Counted from the stretch's first letter, positions 52,816-61,710 are shown. The stretch: DNA of 64,000 nucleotides from JBKECP01 sp047974765 (GCA_047974765.1 JBKECP010000001.1:1-64000), one strand, 5' to 3'. The notes: generated by a model from the letters alone, not told the origin. Numbers and translations are program-made.

Positions 52816-52904
52816 ACCTGTCCGACAGATAACGAGCTTCAAAATCAATTTTGTCGGGCAGGTATCGGGCAGGTAATAGTGTCACTACCATCACCTGTCT
52901 GATG
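52816..52904. promoter_or_regulatory. four copies of an ACCTGYCYGAY motif upstream of the aminotransferase gene
   Basis: ACCTGTCCGACA occurs at 52816-52827 and ACCTGTCTGATG at 52893-52904 on the plus strand. On the minus strand are ACCTGCCCGACA (52852-52863) and ACCTGCCCGATA (52863-52874). The first two copies form an inverted pair with one mismatch. ACAGGT-CAT-ACCTGT (52807-52821) overlaps the first copy. The cluster lies 50-140 bases before the aminotransferase start, where a dedicated regulator would bind. Confidence 0.55.
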
Positions 52905-53045
52905 AGGCTAATCCTGCTTCGGGAAAACTGTCAAGTACTGTCGCCACTGCCAGTGCAAATAACAAGGTAACTTGGTGTGATGTTTTTCCTGTTCCAGATA
53001 TGGCGCGAAAACTCTCCCGGGAGGGAGTCTTTATAAATAATAAAT

Positions 53046-53224
53046 GTAACTACTCGCACCAGGAATAATTGAAAAAGTTCCTGACAAGATTTTGGCCTTT
53101 ATTTTTCCTTCTTGCCGTATATCGAGCTATCTTCAGACCATGGCGAACAAAGGTATTAATCTGCTGATCGCTATTCAAATGGTTTTTGTAGGGCAGATTG
53201 AAGTGGATGGAGGCAAGTAGTTAT
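53046..53224 (+). mobile_element. 179-bp IS66-derived mini-element
   Basis: The left end GTAACTACTCGC (53046-53057) equals the end of the IS66 relic at 42565-42576. The right end GCAAGTAGTTAT (53213-53224) is its degenerate inverted copy. Codons 53113-53220 read CRISSYLQTMANKGINLLIA and on to a stop at 53218-53220, the tail of the same transposase seen at 42.6 kb and about 85 percent identical by eye at the DNA level. Everything between the left end and this tail is deleted, giving a MITE-like structure. No 8-bp target duplication is visible. Confidence 0.7.
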
Positions 53225-53259
53225 CTGTTGCTTTGATAATATTTTCAGGTGAGGTGATC

Positions 53260-53286
53260 AAAACCCGGATAACATCCGGGTTTTTT
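53260..53286. terminator. orphan intrinsic terminator upstream of rarD
   Basis: A perfect stem of up to 11 bp (AAAACCCGGAT 53260-53270, ATCCGGGTTTT 53274-53284) with loop AAC and a T6 run on the plus strand (A4 on the other side makes it partly bidirectional). No plus-strand gene ends before it: the neighbours are divergent. It sits 134 bases before the rarD start, so it terminates either an unrecognised small transcript or the rarD leader itself. Confidence 0.75.
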
Positions 53287-53419
53287 GAACAAGTCAGTTA
53301 GTGTACAACATGATATTAATGGCTTGTGCCGGGGCTTATCGATATTATTGCGTGACATACAGAATATGACTGTAGCGCATTTTTCTGTTCTCCCGTTTTG
53401 CTGAAAGGTATATCTGTTC

Positions 53420-54370
53420 GTGCAGGACAATAAAGAAACACAGATTGGCTTGATAGCGGCATTGGGTGCCTTTTTTATCTGGGGTTTGGCGCCACTGTAT
53501 TTTAAATACCTGCAAGATATGCCTGCTACAGAAATTCTGGCACACCGCAGTATCTGGTCATTCGTACTGGCACTGCTTATGCTGGTGGTATTGGGCAGGC
53601 TGCCAAACTTTAGACAAACCCTCTGTAATTTGAAATTGATGCGTATTCTGGCTTTGTCGGGTCTGTTGATAGGTGGCAATTGGCTGGTGTTTATCTGGGC
53701 TGTTACCCACAGCCAGATGACAGAAGCCAGCCTGGGTTATTATATTAATCCATTGGTAAATATTCTGTTGGGCGTCTGTTTTTTGGGAGAGCGCCTGCGT
53801 CTGTTGCAGTGGGCGGCTGTATTGCTGGCTTTTATTGGTGTTGGCCATGAGGTGTGGCTGTTTGGTCGTTTGCCAATGGTGGCGTTATACCTTGCTTTCA
53901 GCTTTGGTATTTATGGCCTGGTGCGCAAGGCGGCCCCAGTTGAAAGCCTGACGGGTTTATGCGTGGAAACACTCTATATGTTACCGCTGGCTCTGGCTTA
54001 TTTGCTGTGGAGTGATAGCCCCAGCAGTAATATGTTCAATAATGGTTTTGGTCTCAACGGCGTATTAATGTTTGGTGGGCCACTGACATTAGTGCCCTTG
54101 TTACTGTTCACTATTGCAGCCAAACGCCTGCGTCTGTCAACGCTTGGTATCTTGCAATATCTTGGTCCCAGTCTGATGCTGGTACTGGCGGTGAAGGTTT
54201 TTGGTGAAAATTTCAGTAAGGAAACAATGCTCAGTTTTAGTCTGGTCTGGTGTGGATTATTGGTTTTTACAGCAGATGCTTTTATGCAGCGTCGGCGGGA
54301 GCGTGAAATACGTTCGCTGGCTGTTGTGGCATCTGCACTACAAAGTAATGACGAGACTCGTCGTTATTAA
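53420..54370 (+). CDS. rarD: EamA-family permease RarD
   Basis: 316 residues, ten hydrophobic helices in two EamA halves. GAFFIWGLAPLYFKYLQ, HRSIWSFVLALLML, GGNWLVFIWAV and LGYYINPLVNILLG are RarD signatures. GTG at 53420 is the start, with AAAGG about 12 bases upstream. RarD proteins are related to chloramphenicol-sensitivity/drug-metabolite transporters; the physiological substrate is unclear. Convergent with gcvP. Confidence 0.88.
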   Translation: MQDNKETQIGLIAALGAFFIWGLAPLYFKYLQDMPATEILAHRSIWSFVLALLMLVVLGRLPNFRQTLCNLKLMRILALSGLLIGGNWLVFIWAVTHSQMTEASLGYYINPLVNILLGVCFLGERLRLLQWAAVLLAFIGVGHEVWLFGRLPMVALYLAFSFGIYGLVRKAAPVESLTGLCVETLYMLPLALAYLLWSDSPSSNMFNNGFGLNGVLMFGGPLTLVPLLLFTIAAKRLRLSTLGILQYLGPSLMLVLAVKVFGENFSKETMLSFSLVWCGLLVFTADAFMQRRREREIRSLAVVASALQSNDETRRY

Positions 54371-54399
54371 TCCGACAAGTATCTATTGTCAGATTAATA
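54365..54399. terminator. hairpin between rarD and gcvP
   Basis: A 14-bp stem with a single mismatch (TATTAATCCGACAA 54365-54378, TTGTCAGATTAATA 54386-54399) and a 7-base loop overlaps the rarD stop and lies 50 bases beyond the gcvP stop. Position between convergent genes supports a shared terminator. Confidence 0.6.
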
Positions 54400-54448
54400 G
54401 TTGTTCGATCAGTGGGCAGATACCTGTCAGGTGCAGTTTTTCCGATTT

Positions 54449-57337
54449 TTAATCCCGATAACTGTCTACGTCCGGGCATGTACAATGCAGGTTGCGATCG
54501 CCGTAGACATTATCGACGCGGTTAACCGGCGGCCAATATTTGCTCTGGCGTAAACTCTGGACAGGGTAAGTTGCCTGCTCTCGGCTGTAGTTGTGTGGCC
54601 ATTGACTATTGACCACATCAGCCTGTGTATGTGGTGCGTTGGTAAGTGGGTTGTCATTCACATCCAGAGCACCGTCTTCCACTGCTTTGATTTCCCGGCG
54701 AATGGCAATTAATGCTTCACAGAAGCGATCCAGCTCAGCCTGTGATTCTGATTCAGTGGGTTCAACCATCAATGTGCCTGGCACCGGAAAACTCATGGTG
54801 GGGGCATGGAAGCCGAAATCGACCAGTCGTTTGGCGATATCTTCTTCCGAGATACCACTGCTTTCCCTGATTGGCCGGATATCCACAATACATTCATGGG
54901 CAACATTGCCGTTACCGCCGGTATAAAGGATGGGGTAATGCGCTTTTAACCGGTGAGCAATGTAGTTGGCATTGAGAATGGCCACTTTGCTGGCTTCGGT
55001 TAAGCCACGAGCACCCATCAGCGCGATATAAGCCCAGGAGATGGGCAGAATCGATGCGCTGCCGTAGGGGGTGGCAGATACTACATCGTTACCTTTATCA
55101 AGACCAGGTACCGGGCTGACGGGGTTGGTTGGCAAAAAGGGGGCAAGGTGTGCGCCCACACCGATCGGACCTACACCGGGACCGCCCCCACCATGGGGGA
55201 TACAAAAAGTCTTGTGCAGGTTGAGATGGGATACATCGGCACCAAATTGACCCGGAGCCGCCAGTCCCACCATGGCATTGAGATTGGCGCCGTCTACATA
55301 AACCTGACCACCGTGCCCGTGTATGATATCGCACACTTCAATAATGGATTCTTCAAATACACCATGAGTCGAAGGGTAGGTGACCATGATACAGGCCAGC
55401 TCCTGATTGTGGCGCTCGGCTTTCAGTTTGAGGTCGTTAATGTCGATATTGCCCAGGTTGTCACATTCCACAATGACCACTTTCATGCCAGCCAGTGCTG
55501 CGCTGGCAGGATTGGTGCCGTGGGCAGAAGATGGAATCAGGCAGATATTGCGCTGGTTGTCGCCGCGACTCTGGTGGTAGCGCAGGATGGTCAGCAGACC
55601 GGCGTATTCACCCTGAGAACCGGCATTGGGTTGTACCGAGATGGCATCGTAGCCGGTGCATTCTTTCAGCATATGCTCCAGCTCTGCCAGCAGGGCCTGA
55701 TAGCCCAGGGTCTGCTCGCTGGGTGCGAAGGGGTGTAGGCCAGCAAATTCTGGCCAGGTTATTGCCAGCATCTCAGTGGTGGCGTTGAGCTTCATAGTGC
55801 AGGAGCCGAGCGGAATCATTGCCCGGTTAAGGGCGATGTCCTTGTCTTCCAGCCGACGCATATAGCGCAGCAGTTCAGTCTCAGAATGGTAACTGTTGAA
55901 CAGGGGGTGATTCAGATAATCCATCTTGCGGCGCAGAACAGCAGGGATCCCGCTATCTTCACCGGAATTATTGTCGCGCGCGCGGCAGGTGTGTTCGGGT
56001 TTGCTGCCGGTGAAGATGAAGACCAATGTATCTACATCCTCTGAGCGGGTGGTTTCATCCAGGGCAATACTGACATGGGTATCATCAATCAGGCGCAGGT
56101 TGAAACCGGCGCCAAGGGCACGTTCGATGATTGCATCACGCTTGCTGTCAACACGATAGGTGAGGGTATCGAACCAGCTGTCGTTATCTGATTCAAAGTT
56201 GTTCTCGGCCAGCATGTCCTGTAGCAGGCAGGTCAGGCGGTGAATACGCCTGGCGATACGGCGCAGGCCATCGGGACCATGATACATGGCATAAAAGGCA
56301 GACATGATGGCCAGCAGGGCCTGTGCTGTGCAGATATTGCTGGTGGCTTTCTCGCGGCGGATGTGCTGCTCGCGCGTTTGCATGGCCATACGCAGAGCCT
56401 GATTGCCGCGGCGGTCGATGGATACGCCGATGATACGGCCAGGTGTAGAGCGTTTGTAGGCATCACGGGTGGCAAAAAAAGCGGCGTGAGGGCCGCCAAA
56501 ACCCATTGGTACACCAAAACGCTGGCTGTTGCCGACAACCACGTCAGCGCCTAATGCACCTGGCGATTTAAGCAGCAGCAGGGCAGCGATATCAGCAGCC
56601 ACCGTAACCAGAGTTTCGTTGTCGTGTGCTTTGTCAATTAAATCTGAAAGATCGCGTACATGCCCGTAGGTACCAGGGTATTGCAACAGGACACCAAAGG
56701 CATCGACCGAACCGACCAGCTCTTCGGGTTCTCCCACCAGTACATCAATATCCAGTGCCTCGGCACGGGTTCTGATGACGGCAATGGTTTGTGGGTGACA
56801 ATCTTTGGCCACAATAAAAGTCTGACTGCGATTTTTCTTGTTGACCCGCTGTAACAGGGTCATAGCTTCGGCGGCGGCGCTACCTTCATCCAGCATGGAG
56901 GCATTGGCCAGTTCCATACCGGTCAAATCCATAATCATCTGCTGGTAGGTCAGCAGGGCTTCCAGGCGTCCCTGGGATATCTCTGGCTGATAGGGGGTGT
57001 AAGCGGTGTACCAGCCCGGGTTTTCCAGCACATTGCGTTGAATAACGGCCGGGGTGTAGGTGTCGTGATAGCCGGTGCCGATAAAAGATTTGAATACCTG
57101 GTTCTGTTGTGCCAGCTGGCGTAACCGGGCAATGACTGCCTGCTCTGTTTGAGGTTCATCCAGATCCATCGGCTGCTGACGCCGAATAGCTGCTGGTACG
57201 GTATCGTCGATCAGCGCATCCAGACTGGTATAGCCCAGTGTTTCAGCCATTGTCTGCTGCTGTTTGACAGAAGGGCCAATGTGGCGTTGGATAAAATCCT
57301 GGCGGTTTTCCAGACTAACGAGGGACGGGCGGCTCAT
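54449..57337 (-). CDS. gcvP: glycine dehydrogenase (decarboxylating), P protein
   Basis: 962 residues from the ATG at 57337, which has GGAG 6 bases upstream; the frame is open further but lacks support there. FIQRHIGPSVKQQQTMAETL opens the protein, LNLHKTFCIPHGGGGPGVG holds the PLP Lys, and both the N- and C-terminal halves are present in one chain. It decarboxylates glycine onto the lipoyl group of GcvH. gcvT and gcvH are not in the window. No glycine riboswitch was recognised in the 125 bases shared with the divergent gene at 57462. Confidence 0.96.
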   Translation of the reverse strand: MSRPSLVSLENRQDFIQRHIGPSVKQQQTMAETLGYTSLDALIDDTVPAAIRRQQPMDLDEPQTEQAVIARLRQLAQQNQVFKSFIGTGYHDTYTPAVIQRNVLENPGWYTAYTPYQPEISQGRLEALLTYQQMIMDLTGMELANASMLDEGSAAAEAMTLLQRVNKKNRSQTFIVAKDCHPQTIAVIRTRAEALDIDVLVGEPEELVGSVDAFGVLLQYPGTYGHVRDLSDLIDKAHDNETLVTVAADIAALLLLKSPGALGADVVVGNSQRFGVPMGFGGPHAAFFATRDAYKRSTPGRIIGVSIDRRGNQALRMAMQTREQHIRREKATSNICTAQALLAIMSAFYAMYHGPDGLRRIARRIHRLTCLLQDMLAENNFESDNDSWFDTLTYRVDSKRDAIIERALGAGFNLRLIDDTHVSIALDETTRSEDVDTLVFIFTGSKPEHTCRARDNNSGEDSGIPAVLRRKMDYLNHPLFNSYHSETELLRYMRRLEDKDIALNRAMIPLGSCTMKLNATTEMLAITWPEFAGLHPFAPSEQTLGYQALLAELEHMLKECTGYDAISVQPNAGSQGEYAGLLTILRYHQSRGDNQRNICLIPSSAHGTNPASAALAGMKVVIVECDNLGNIDINDLKLKAERHNQELACIMVTYPSTHGVFEESIIEVCDIIHGHGGQVYVDGANLNAMVGLAAPGQFGADVSHLNLHKTFCIPHGGGGPGVGPIGVGAHLAPFLPTNPVSPVPGLDKGNDVVSATPYGSASILPISWAYIALMGARGLTEASKVAILNANYIAHRLKAHYPILYTGGNGNVAHECIVDIRPIRESSGISEEDIAKRLVDFGFHAPTMSFPVPGTLMVEPTESESQAELDRFCEALIAIRREIKAVEDGALDVNDNPLTNAPHTQADVVNSQWPHNYSREQATYPVQSLRQSKYWPPVNRVDNVYGDRNLHCTCPDVDSYRD

Positions 57338-57461
57338 GGGGGCTCCGGCAGTTAGAAAACAGGTAATTAAGAGGTATTGCTTTGAAGCCGCGATGTTAGC
57401 AGTCACCTTGGCTATGAGCAATTGCCGGGGTTTTGCAAACATCTTTGATCAGGAGAGGAAA

Positions 57462-58049
57462 ATGCATGAAACACTGTCAATGCCACAACTGCTGGTGCGT
57501 ATTCGCAAGTGTCGCCACTGTGAAAAGAGCCTGCCGCTGGGGCCACGTCCGGTGGTGCGTGCCGATACCAGTGCACGTTTGCTGATTGTCGGGCAGGCAC
57601 CTGGTTTGCGCGTGCATAAAAGTGGTATTCCCTGGGATGACGCCAGCGGTGAACGCCTGCGGGACTGGCTACAGATAGATAAAGCACATTTTTATGATGA
57701 ATCCCGGGTGGCTATTATGCCGATGGGGTTTTGCTATCCTGGCACGGGTAAATCCGGTGATTTGCCGCCTGAGCCGGACTGTGCGCCCCTGTGGCACGAA
57801 CCCCTGCTCAAACATATGCCCGATATTCGCTTGACGCTGCTGATTGGACGTTATGCCCAGGCTTATTATCTGGATGACCCAAAGGAGACACTGTCGGCAC
57901 GGGTTGAGCGCTGGCGTGATTTTGGGCCGCAAATTTTACCATTGCCTCATCCTTCGCCGCGCAATAATCTCTGGTTGCGCAAGCACCCCTGGTTCGAGGC
58001 GGAGGTGCTGCCAGATCTGCGGCGGCGACTTCGCAGGCTCTGGTCGTAG
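57462..58049 (+). CDS. uracil-DNA-glycosylase-family protein
   Basis: 195 residues from the ATG at 57462 after AGGAGAGG. RKCRHCEKSLPLGPRPVV has a Cys pair, ARLLIVGQAPGLRVHKSGIP is the UDG-superfamily nucleotide loop, IMPMGFCYPG and the C-terminal LPLPHPSPRNNLWL (HPS motif) follow. It belongs with UDG-like proteins of the DUF4918/family-4-like group; glycosylase activity is not certain. Divergent from gcvP. Confidence 0.82.
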   Translation: MHETLSMPQLLVRIRKCRHCEKSLPLGPRPVVRADTSARLLIVGQAPGLRVHKSGIPWDDASGERLRDWLQIDKAHFYDESRVAIMPMGFCYPGTGKSGDLPPEPDCAPLWHEPLLKHMPDIRLTLLIGRYAQAYYLDDPKETLSARVERWRDFGPQILPLPHPSPRNNLWLRKHPWFEAEVLPDLRRRLRRLWS

Positions 58050-58054
58050 TAGAT

Positions 58055-58108
58055 GCCAGGTTATCAACCTGGCAATCAAATAGATGAATCCCTCACTATT
58101 TGATTGCC
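58055..58108. repeat. terminator-like hairpin plus 38-base hairpin repeat, copy 2
   Basis: First hairpin: GCCAGGTT 58055-58062 and AACCTGGC 58066-58073 with loop ATC, 6 bases after the stop at 58049. Overlapping it is copy 2 of the repeat: GGCAATCAAATAG 58071-58083 and CTATTTGATTGCC 58096-58108 with loop ATGAATCCCTCA. Compared with copy 1 at 43011 the inner stem and loop are nearly unchanged, while the outer stem differs at two positions on each side and still pairs perfectly. Confidence 0.75.
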
Positions 58109-58178
58109 GCCCTGAAAATCAGCGGAATTTGTGAAATACCTTGATTTTCGCAGGACTCGCGCAGACTTACAGCCTGCG

Positions 58179-58198
58179 GCGGCACATTCATGTGCCGC
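58179..58198. repeat. 9-bp palindromic hairpin
   Basis: GCGGCACAT (58179-58187) and ATGTGCCGC (58190-58198) with two central bases form a near-perfect palindrome 60 bases before the serine-hydrolase gene. It also lies in the same gap as an 8-bp pair GAAAATCA/TGATTTTC around 58114-58149. The gap is unusually rich in hairpins. Confidence 0.5.
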
Positions 58199-58258
58199 TT
58201 ATTCATTCGGCTAAAAGCTTACCGAGTTAATAATAGTGTAATAAGTAGAGGATGGATT

Positions 58259-59476
58259 ATGGATCTGGTCAGCCCCGAATCCCTTGAAATCAACAGTGCC
58301 TGTTTGCAAGGTATGAGTGCGCAGTTGCACCATCGTTATATCGATAGCAAAAAACTTCCCGGTTATATTATGTTGCTTGCCCGTGGTGGCGATATTTGTC
58401 ATCTGGATATTGCCGGTCAGCGCGATATTGAACGCAATCAGCCGATGACTCTTGATACGATTTTTCGGCTTTACTCCATGACTAAGCCAGTTACGGCTGT
58501 AGCGCTAATGACGCTCTGGGAGAAGGGTTTGTTCTCCCTGGATGAACCAGTGCATCGCTATATTCCAGAATTTTGTAATCTTCAAGTCTATAAAACCGGC
58601 GCTTTCCCCGCCTTTCAGACACAGCCCTGTCGGCGGTCGATGCAGATTCGTGACCTGTTGACCCACACCTCGGGGCTGACCTATGACTTCCTGCGTCAAT
58701 CCAATATCGACTATGCCTATCGCAAGTTACAGATCGGCAATCCGGCACCGGGTTACACGTTGAAGGATATGATTGGTCAGCTGGCCGGTCTGCCGCTGGA
58801 GTTCTCCCCCGGCGGTGCATGGAATTATTCTTTGGGGATTGATGTTTGTGGCTACCTGGTGGAAGTGCTCAGTGGTATGAGTCTGGCCAATTATATGGAT
58901 AAGGTTCTGTTTAAGCCCCTGGGTATGGACGATACCACTTTCAATCTGCGTTCTGAACAGTGTTCACGCTTTGGCAGTTGCTATCAATTTCATCCAGCCA
59001 AAGGCATGGTGTTAATTGATGATGGCCAAAGCAGCCGGTTTCAGGGGCGCAGCTTTTTCTCCGGGGGTGGAGGTCTGCTGTCAACCACCCGGGATTATTT
59101 TCGTTTCTGTCAAATGTTGGCTAATGGCGGCACTCTGGAGGGAGTGCGTATTCTGGGCCAGCATACCCTTGCCCTGATGGTTAGTAATCACCTGCCGGAT
59201 AATGCCGATCTGGCCCGGCTGGCTTATGGCCACTTCACTGAAACCCGCTATGACGGTGTCGGGTTTGGTCTTGGTTTGGGTACTCGTCTTGATCCGGTTG
59301 CCTTTGGTACACCGGCCTCGGAAGGGAGTTATTTTTGGAGTGGCCTTGCTGGCACTCAATTTCTGGTGGACCCACAAGAAGAACTGATGATGCTGTTCAT
59401 GACCCAGCTGATGCCCGGCAGTGTCCATAACTTGCGTATGGAGCTGGAAGCGATGGTTTATGCTGCGCTTGATTAG
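58259..59476 (+). CDS. serine hydrolase of the beta-lactamase/EstB family
   Basis: 405 residues from the ATG at 58259 (GAGGA upstream). Class C-type motif SxxK is SMTK in YSMTKPVTAVALM; the Tyr motif is in WNYSLGIDVCGYL; HTSGLTYDFLR and FSGGGGLLSTTRDYF are family blocks. There is no signal peptide, so it is probably a cytoplasmic esterase or transacylase rather than a secreted beta-lactamase. Convergent with greB, 13 bases apart. Confidence 0.87.
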   Translation: MDLVSPESLEINSACLQGMSAQLHHRYIDSKKLPGYIMLLARGGDICHLDIAGQRDIERNQPMTLDTIFRLYSMTKPVTAVALMTLWEKGLFSLDEPVHRYIPEFCNLQVYKTGAFPAFQTQPCRRSMQIRDLLTHTSGLTYDFLRQSNIDYAYRKLQIGNPAPGYTLKDMIGQLAGLPLEFSPGGAWNYSLGIDVCGYLVEVLSGMSLANYMDKVLFKPLGMDDTTFNLRSEQCSRFGSCYQFHPAKGMVLIDDGQSSRFQGRSFFSGGGGLLSTTRDYFRFCQMLANGGTLEGVRILGQHTLALMVSNHLPDNADLARLAYGHFTETRYDGVGFGLGLGTRLDPVAFGTPASEGSYFWSGLAGTQFLVDPQEELMMLFMTQLMPGSVHNLRMELEAMVYAALD

Positions 59477-59489
59477 GCGGGAATACTGT

Positions 59490-59996
59490 TTATTTCGAGC
59501 TGCTGTAGCAAATATCACTGATCCACAGCCGCTGTTCACCGGTCGGGCTGGCAATGTTGACTTCATCGTCCAGGCTGCGACCAAGCAGCGCTCTGGCCAT
59601 TGGTGAATCCATACTGAGCTTGCCTGCCTTAAGATCAAATTCGTCCGGCCCGACAATACGCCAGCACTGGCTTGCGCCGGTTGCATCCTCCAGGGTAACC
59701 CAGGCGCCAAAATAAACTTTATCGGTATTATCAGGAAGCTGATTTATCACTTTCAGCTCGTCCAGACGCTTGTTTAAAAAGCGTACCCGTGAATCAATTT
59801 CCCGCAACCGCCGTTTACCATAGATATAGTCCCCGTTTTCTGAGCGGTCACCATTTTTGGCAGCTTCGTGAACGGCCTGGGTGACTATGGGCCGCTCCAC
59901 CTTCCACAATTGGTGCAGCTCCGAGCGCAGCGTTTGTTCACCCTCGGGGGTAATGTAGGTTGAGCCGCGTGGACGCGGCGGTCTGTATCGTCCCAT
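59490..59996 (-). CDS. greB: transcription elongation factor GreB
   Basis: 168 residues. An N-terminal coiled-coil domain has YITPEGEQTLRSELHQLW and the tip motif NGDRSENGDYIYGKRRLREI with the paired acidic residues that enter RNA polymerase; the C-terminal FKBP-like domain has WRIVGPDEFD and DSPMARALLG. It rescues backtracked polymerase. Confidence 0.95.
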   Translation of the reverse strand: MGRYRPPRPRGSTYITPEGEQTLRSELHQLWKVERPIVTQAVHEAAKNGDRSENGDYIYGKRRLREIDSRVRFLNKRLDELKVINQLPDNTDKVYFGAWVTLEDATGASQCWRIVGPDEFDLKAGKLSMDSPMARALLGRSLDDEVNIASPTGEQRLWISDICYSSSK

Positions 59997-60114
59997 GGCG
60001 AAGATTCTAGCGCCTGTTCGTGCTGTTTCGCCATGCTTTTGTGTTGTTGGGAGAAGTGCTGGACCTCAGCAGCGGTGCCTGTTATGAAGAGATTTCTCAA
60101 TAAAGGAGAGGCCT

Positions 60115-60948
60115 GTGTGCTGCCAACGAATACAATTATGCACGTTTACCCTGCTACTGGCAGCGGTATTGTCAACGCCTGTACGGGCCAGCTGTATTGA
60201 CTGGCAAGGTTCTTTGCAGCAGGGGGGGCTGGTTTGGGGCAGAGTGATGCCTGGCACAACAGTGATGCTGGGAGATGAGCAGCTGGATGTATTGGCAGAT
60301 GGTACTGTCATTGCCGGTTTTGGGCGCGACACTGCCGTTGGGATGATGCTGGTTGTTGGCACAACCCCAGGTTGTAGCGAGGAGTTGAGTATAAAACAGC
60401 GTGATTACCGGATTTCCCGGGTACAAGGGGTGCCTCAACGCACGGTTACACCATCACTGGCACATCAGGCACGTATCGCCCGTGAGGGTGCGCTGGTCAG
60501 TAAAGCCAAGGCGCAGCGTCTGTTGCGCCGGGACTTGCTCGATGATGCGCTGGATGGTTTTGAATGGCCGGTGACAGGGCGTATTTCCGGTGTTTACGGC
60601 AGCCAGCGTATTTATAATGGCAAACCCGGCAACCCGCATTATGGTGTTGATGTGGCGGTACCTGCAGGTACCATCGTACGCGCGCCAGCTGCGGGTGTGG
60701 TGACATTGGCAGAGCCGGATCTGTTCTATTCTGGTGGCACGGTTATTCTCGATCACGGCTATGGTCTGTCCTCCTCTTTCTTGCATCTTGGTAAAGTGGG
60801 TGTGGCCGTGGGGGATGAAATCCGCACCGGTGATATTATCGGTGAAGTGGGCGCGACAGGGCGAGCCACCGGCCCCCATCTGGATTGGCGGATGAGTTGG
60901 CGCAATCATCGTATTGACCCCCAGTTGCTGGTACCTGCCATGCCCTGA
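60115..60948 (+). CDS. M23-family (LytM) peptidoglycan peptidase
   Basis: 277 residues. GTG at 60115 preceded by AAGGAGAGG. A signal peptide (TFTLLLAAVLSTPVRA) is followed by an Ig-like beta region and the M23 core GVYGSQRIYNGKPGNPHYGVD and HLGKVGVAVGDEI, with metal ligands HYGVD and HLDWR both present. It is therefore probably an active periplasmic D,D- or L,D-endopeptidase. Confidence 0.9.
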   Translation: MCCQRIQLCTFTLLLAAVLSTPVRASCIDWQGSLQQGGLVWGRVMPGTTVMLGDEQLDVLADGTVIAGFGRDTAVGMMLVVGTTPGCSEELSIKQRDYRISRVQGVPQRTVTPSLAHQARIAREGALVSKAKAQRLLRRDLLDDALDGFEWPVTGRISGVYGSQRIYNGKPGNPHYGVDVAVPAGTIVRAPAAGVVTLAEPDLFYSGGTVILDHGYGLSSSFLHLGKVGVAVGDEIRTGDIIGEVGATGRATGPHLDWRMSWRNHRIDPQLLVPAMP

Positions 60949-61038
60949 GGTGGGTTTGTCCGCCGCTTTTGGAAGCCGGTGCCAAGAGAGAGGAAAAGGC
61001 CGTATAATGTCCGCCTTTTTTCGTTCAGTGGTAAGGCC

Positions 61039-61224
61039 ATGATTGACGACAAACTTCTTAGCATTCTCGTGTGCCCGATCAGTAAGGCACCGGTTGTGTA
61101 TGACAGGGAAGCTCAGGAACTCATCTGCAAGGCCTCGGGTCTGGCTTATCCGGTGCGCGATGGCATCCCGGTTATGCTGGAGGATGAGGCGCGCCAACTC
61201 AGCGCCGATGAAAAACTTGGCTGA
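61039..61224 (+). CDS. Trm112-family protein
   Basis: 61 residues: MIDDKLLSILVCPISKAPVV, GLAYPVRDGIPVMLEDEAR. Start ATG at 61039, with AAGG close upstream. The first Cys-Pro pair is kept; the second half of the eukaryotic zinc site is not. Trm112-like proteins partner methyltransferases in eukaryotes; the bacterial role is not defined. Usually next to lpxK/kdsB, which are not here. Confidence 0.88.
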   Translation: MIDDKLLSILVCPISKAPVVYDREAQELICKASGLAYPVRDGIPVMLEDEARQLSADEKLG

Positions 61225-61334
61225 CAGCTTGCTGACGCCTGTTCGTTTGGCGATATTTGAGTCAGGTCGGATTTTCCCTGTTGAATAACAATATCATTCA
61301 TGCACCGGTGTGATTGATAAAAGAGGCATAACCT

Positions 61335-61682
61335 ATGTCAGATACTATCTTTGCAAAAATCATTAGTGGTGAAATTGAAACTGAATTTGTCTATGAGGAT
61401 GAGTTTTGCATTGTTATCAATGATATTGCTCCTCAGGCGCCCGTGCATATGCTGGTTATTCCCCGCAAACCGATTGAAAAGCTGGCTGATGCCTCAGGTG
61501 AAGATCAGGCCTTGCTGGGCCATCTGATGCTGGTGGCAGCCAAAGTGGCACATCAGCTGGGGGTTGATGATGCGTTTCGCCTGATTGTGAACAACGGTGT
61601 GGGTGCCGGGCAGACAGTATTTCATCTCCATCTGCATATTCTGGCTGGTGCCGAGCTAGCTGAAAGCCGGATGATTGGCTGA
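61335..61682 (+). CDS. hinT: HIT-family nucleotide hydrolase
   Basis: 115 residues with SDTIFAKIISGEIETEFVYE, INDIAPQAPVHMLVIP and the histidine triad in QTVFHLHLHILAG. HinT-type AMP-lysine or AMP-amidate hydrolase. Stands alone between the Trm112 gene and alaS. Confidence 0.93.
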   Translation: MSDTIFAKIISGEIETEFVYEDEFCIVINDIAPQAPVHMLVIPRKPIEKLADASGEDQALLGHLMLVAAKVAHQLGVDDAFRLIVNNGVGAGQTVFHLHLHILAGAELAESRMIG

Positions 61683-61710
61683 ATCATCACTATTTTCCCC
61701 GAGACCAATT

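Noticed and set aside
55148..55738. 196-codon plus-strand frame
   Set aside because: It lies wholly inside gcvP on the opposite strand and shows no family motif; gcvP is unmistakable.
60454..61197. 247-codon minus-strand frame
   Set aside because: Antisense to the M23 peptidase and Trm112 genes, both with clear motifs; composition is that of a shadow frame.
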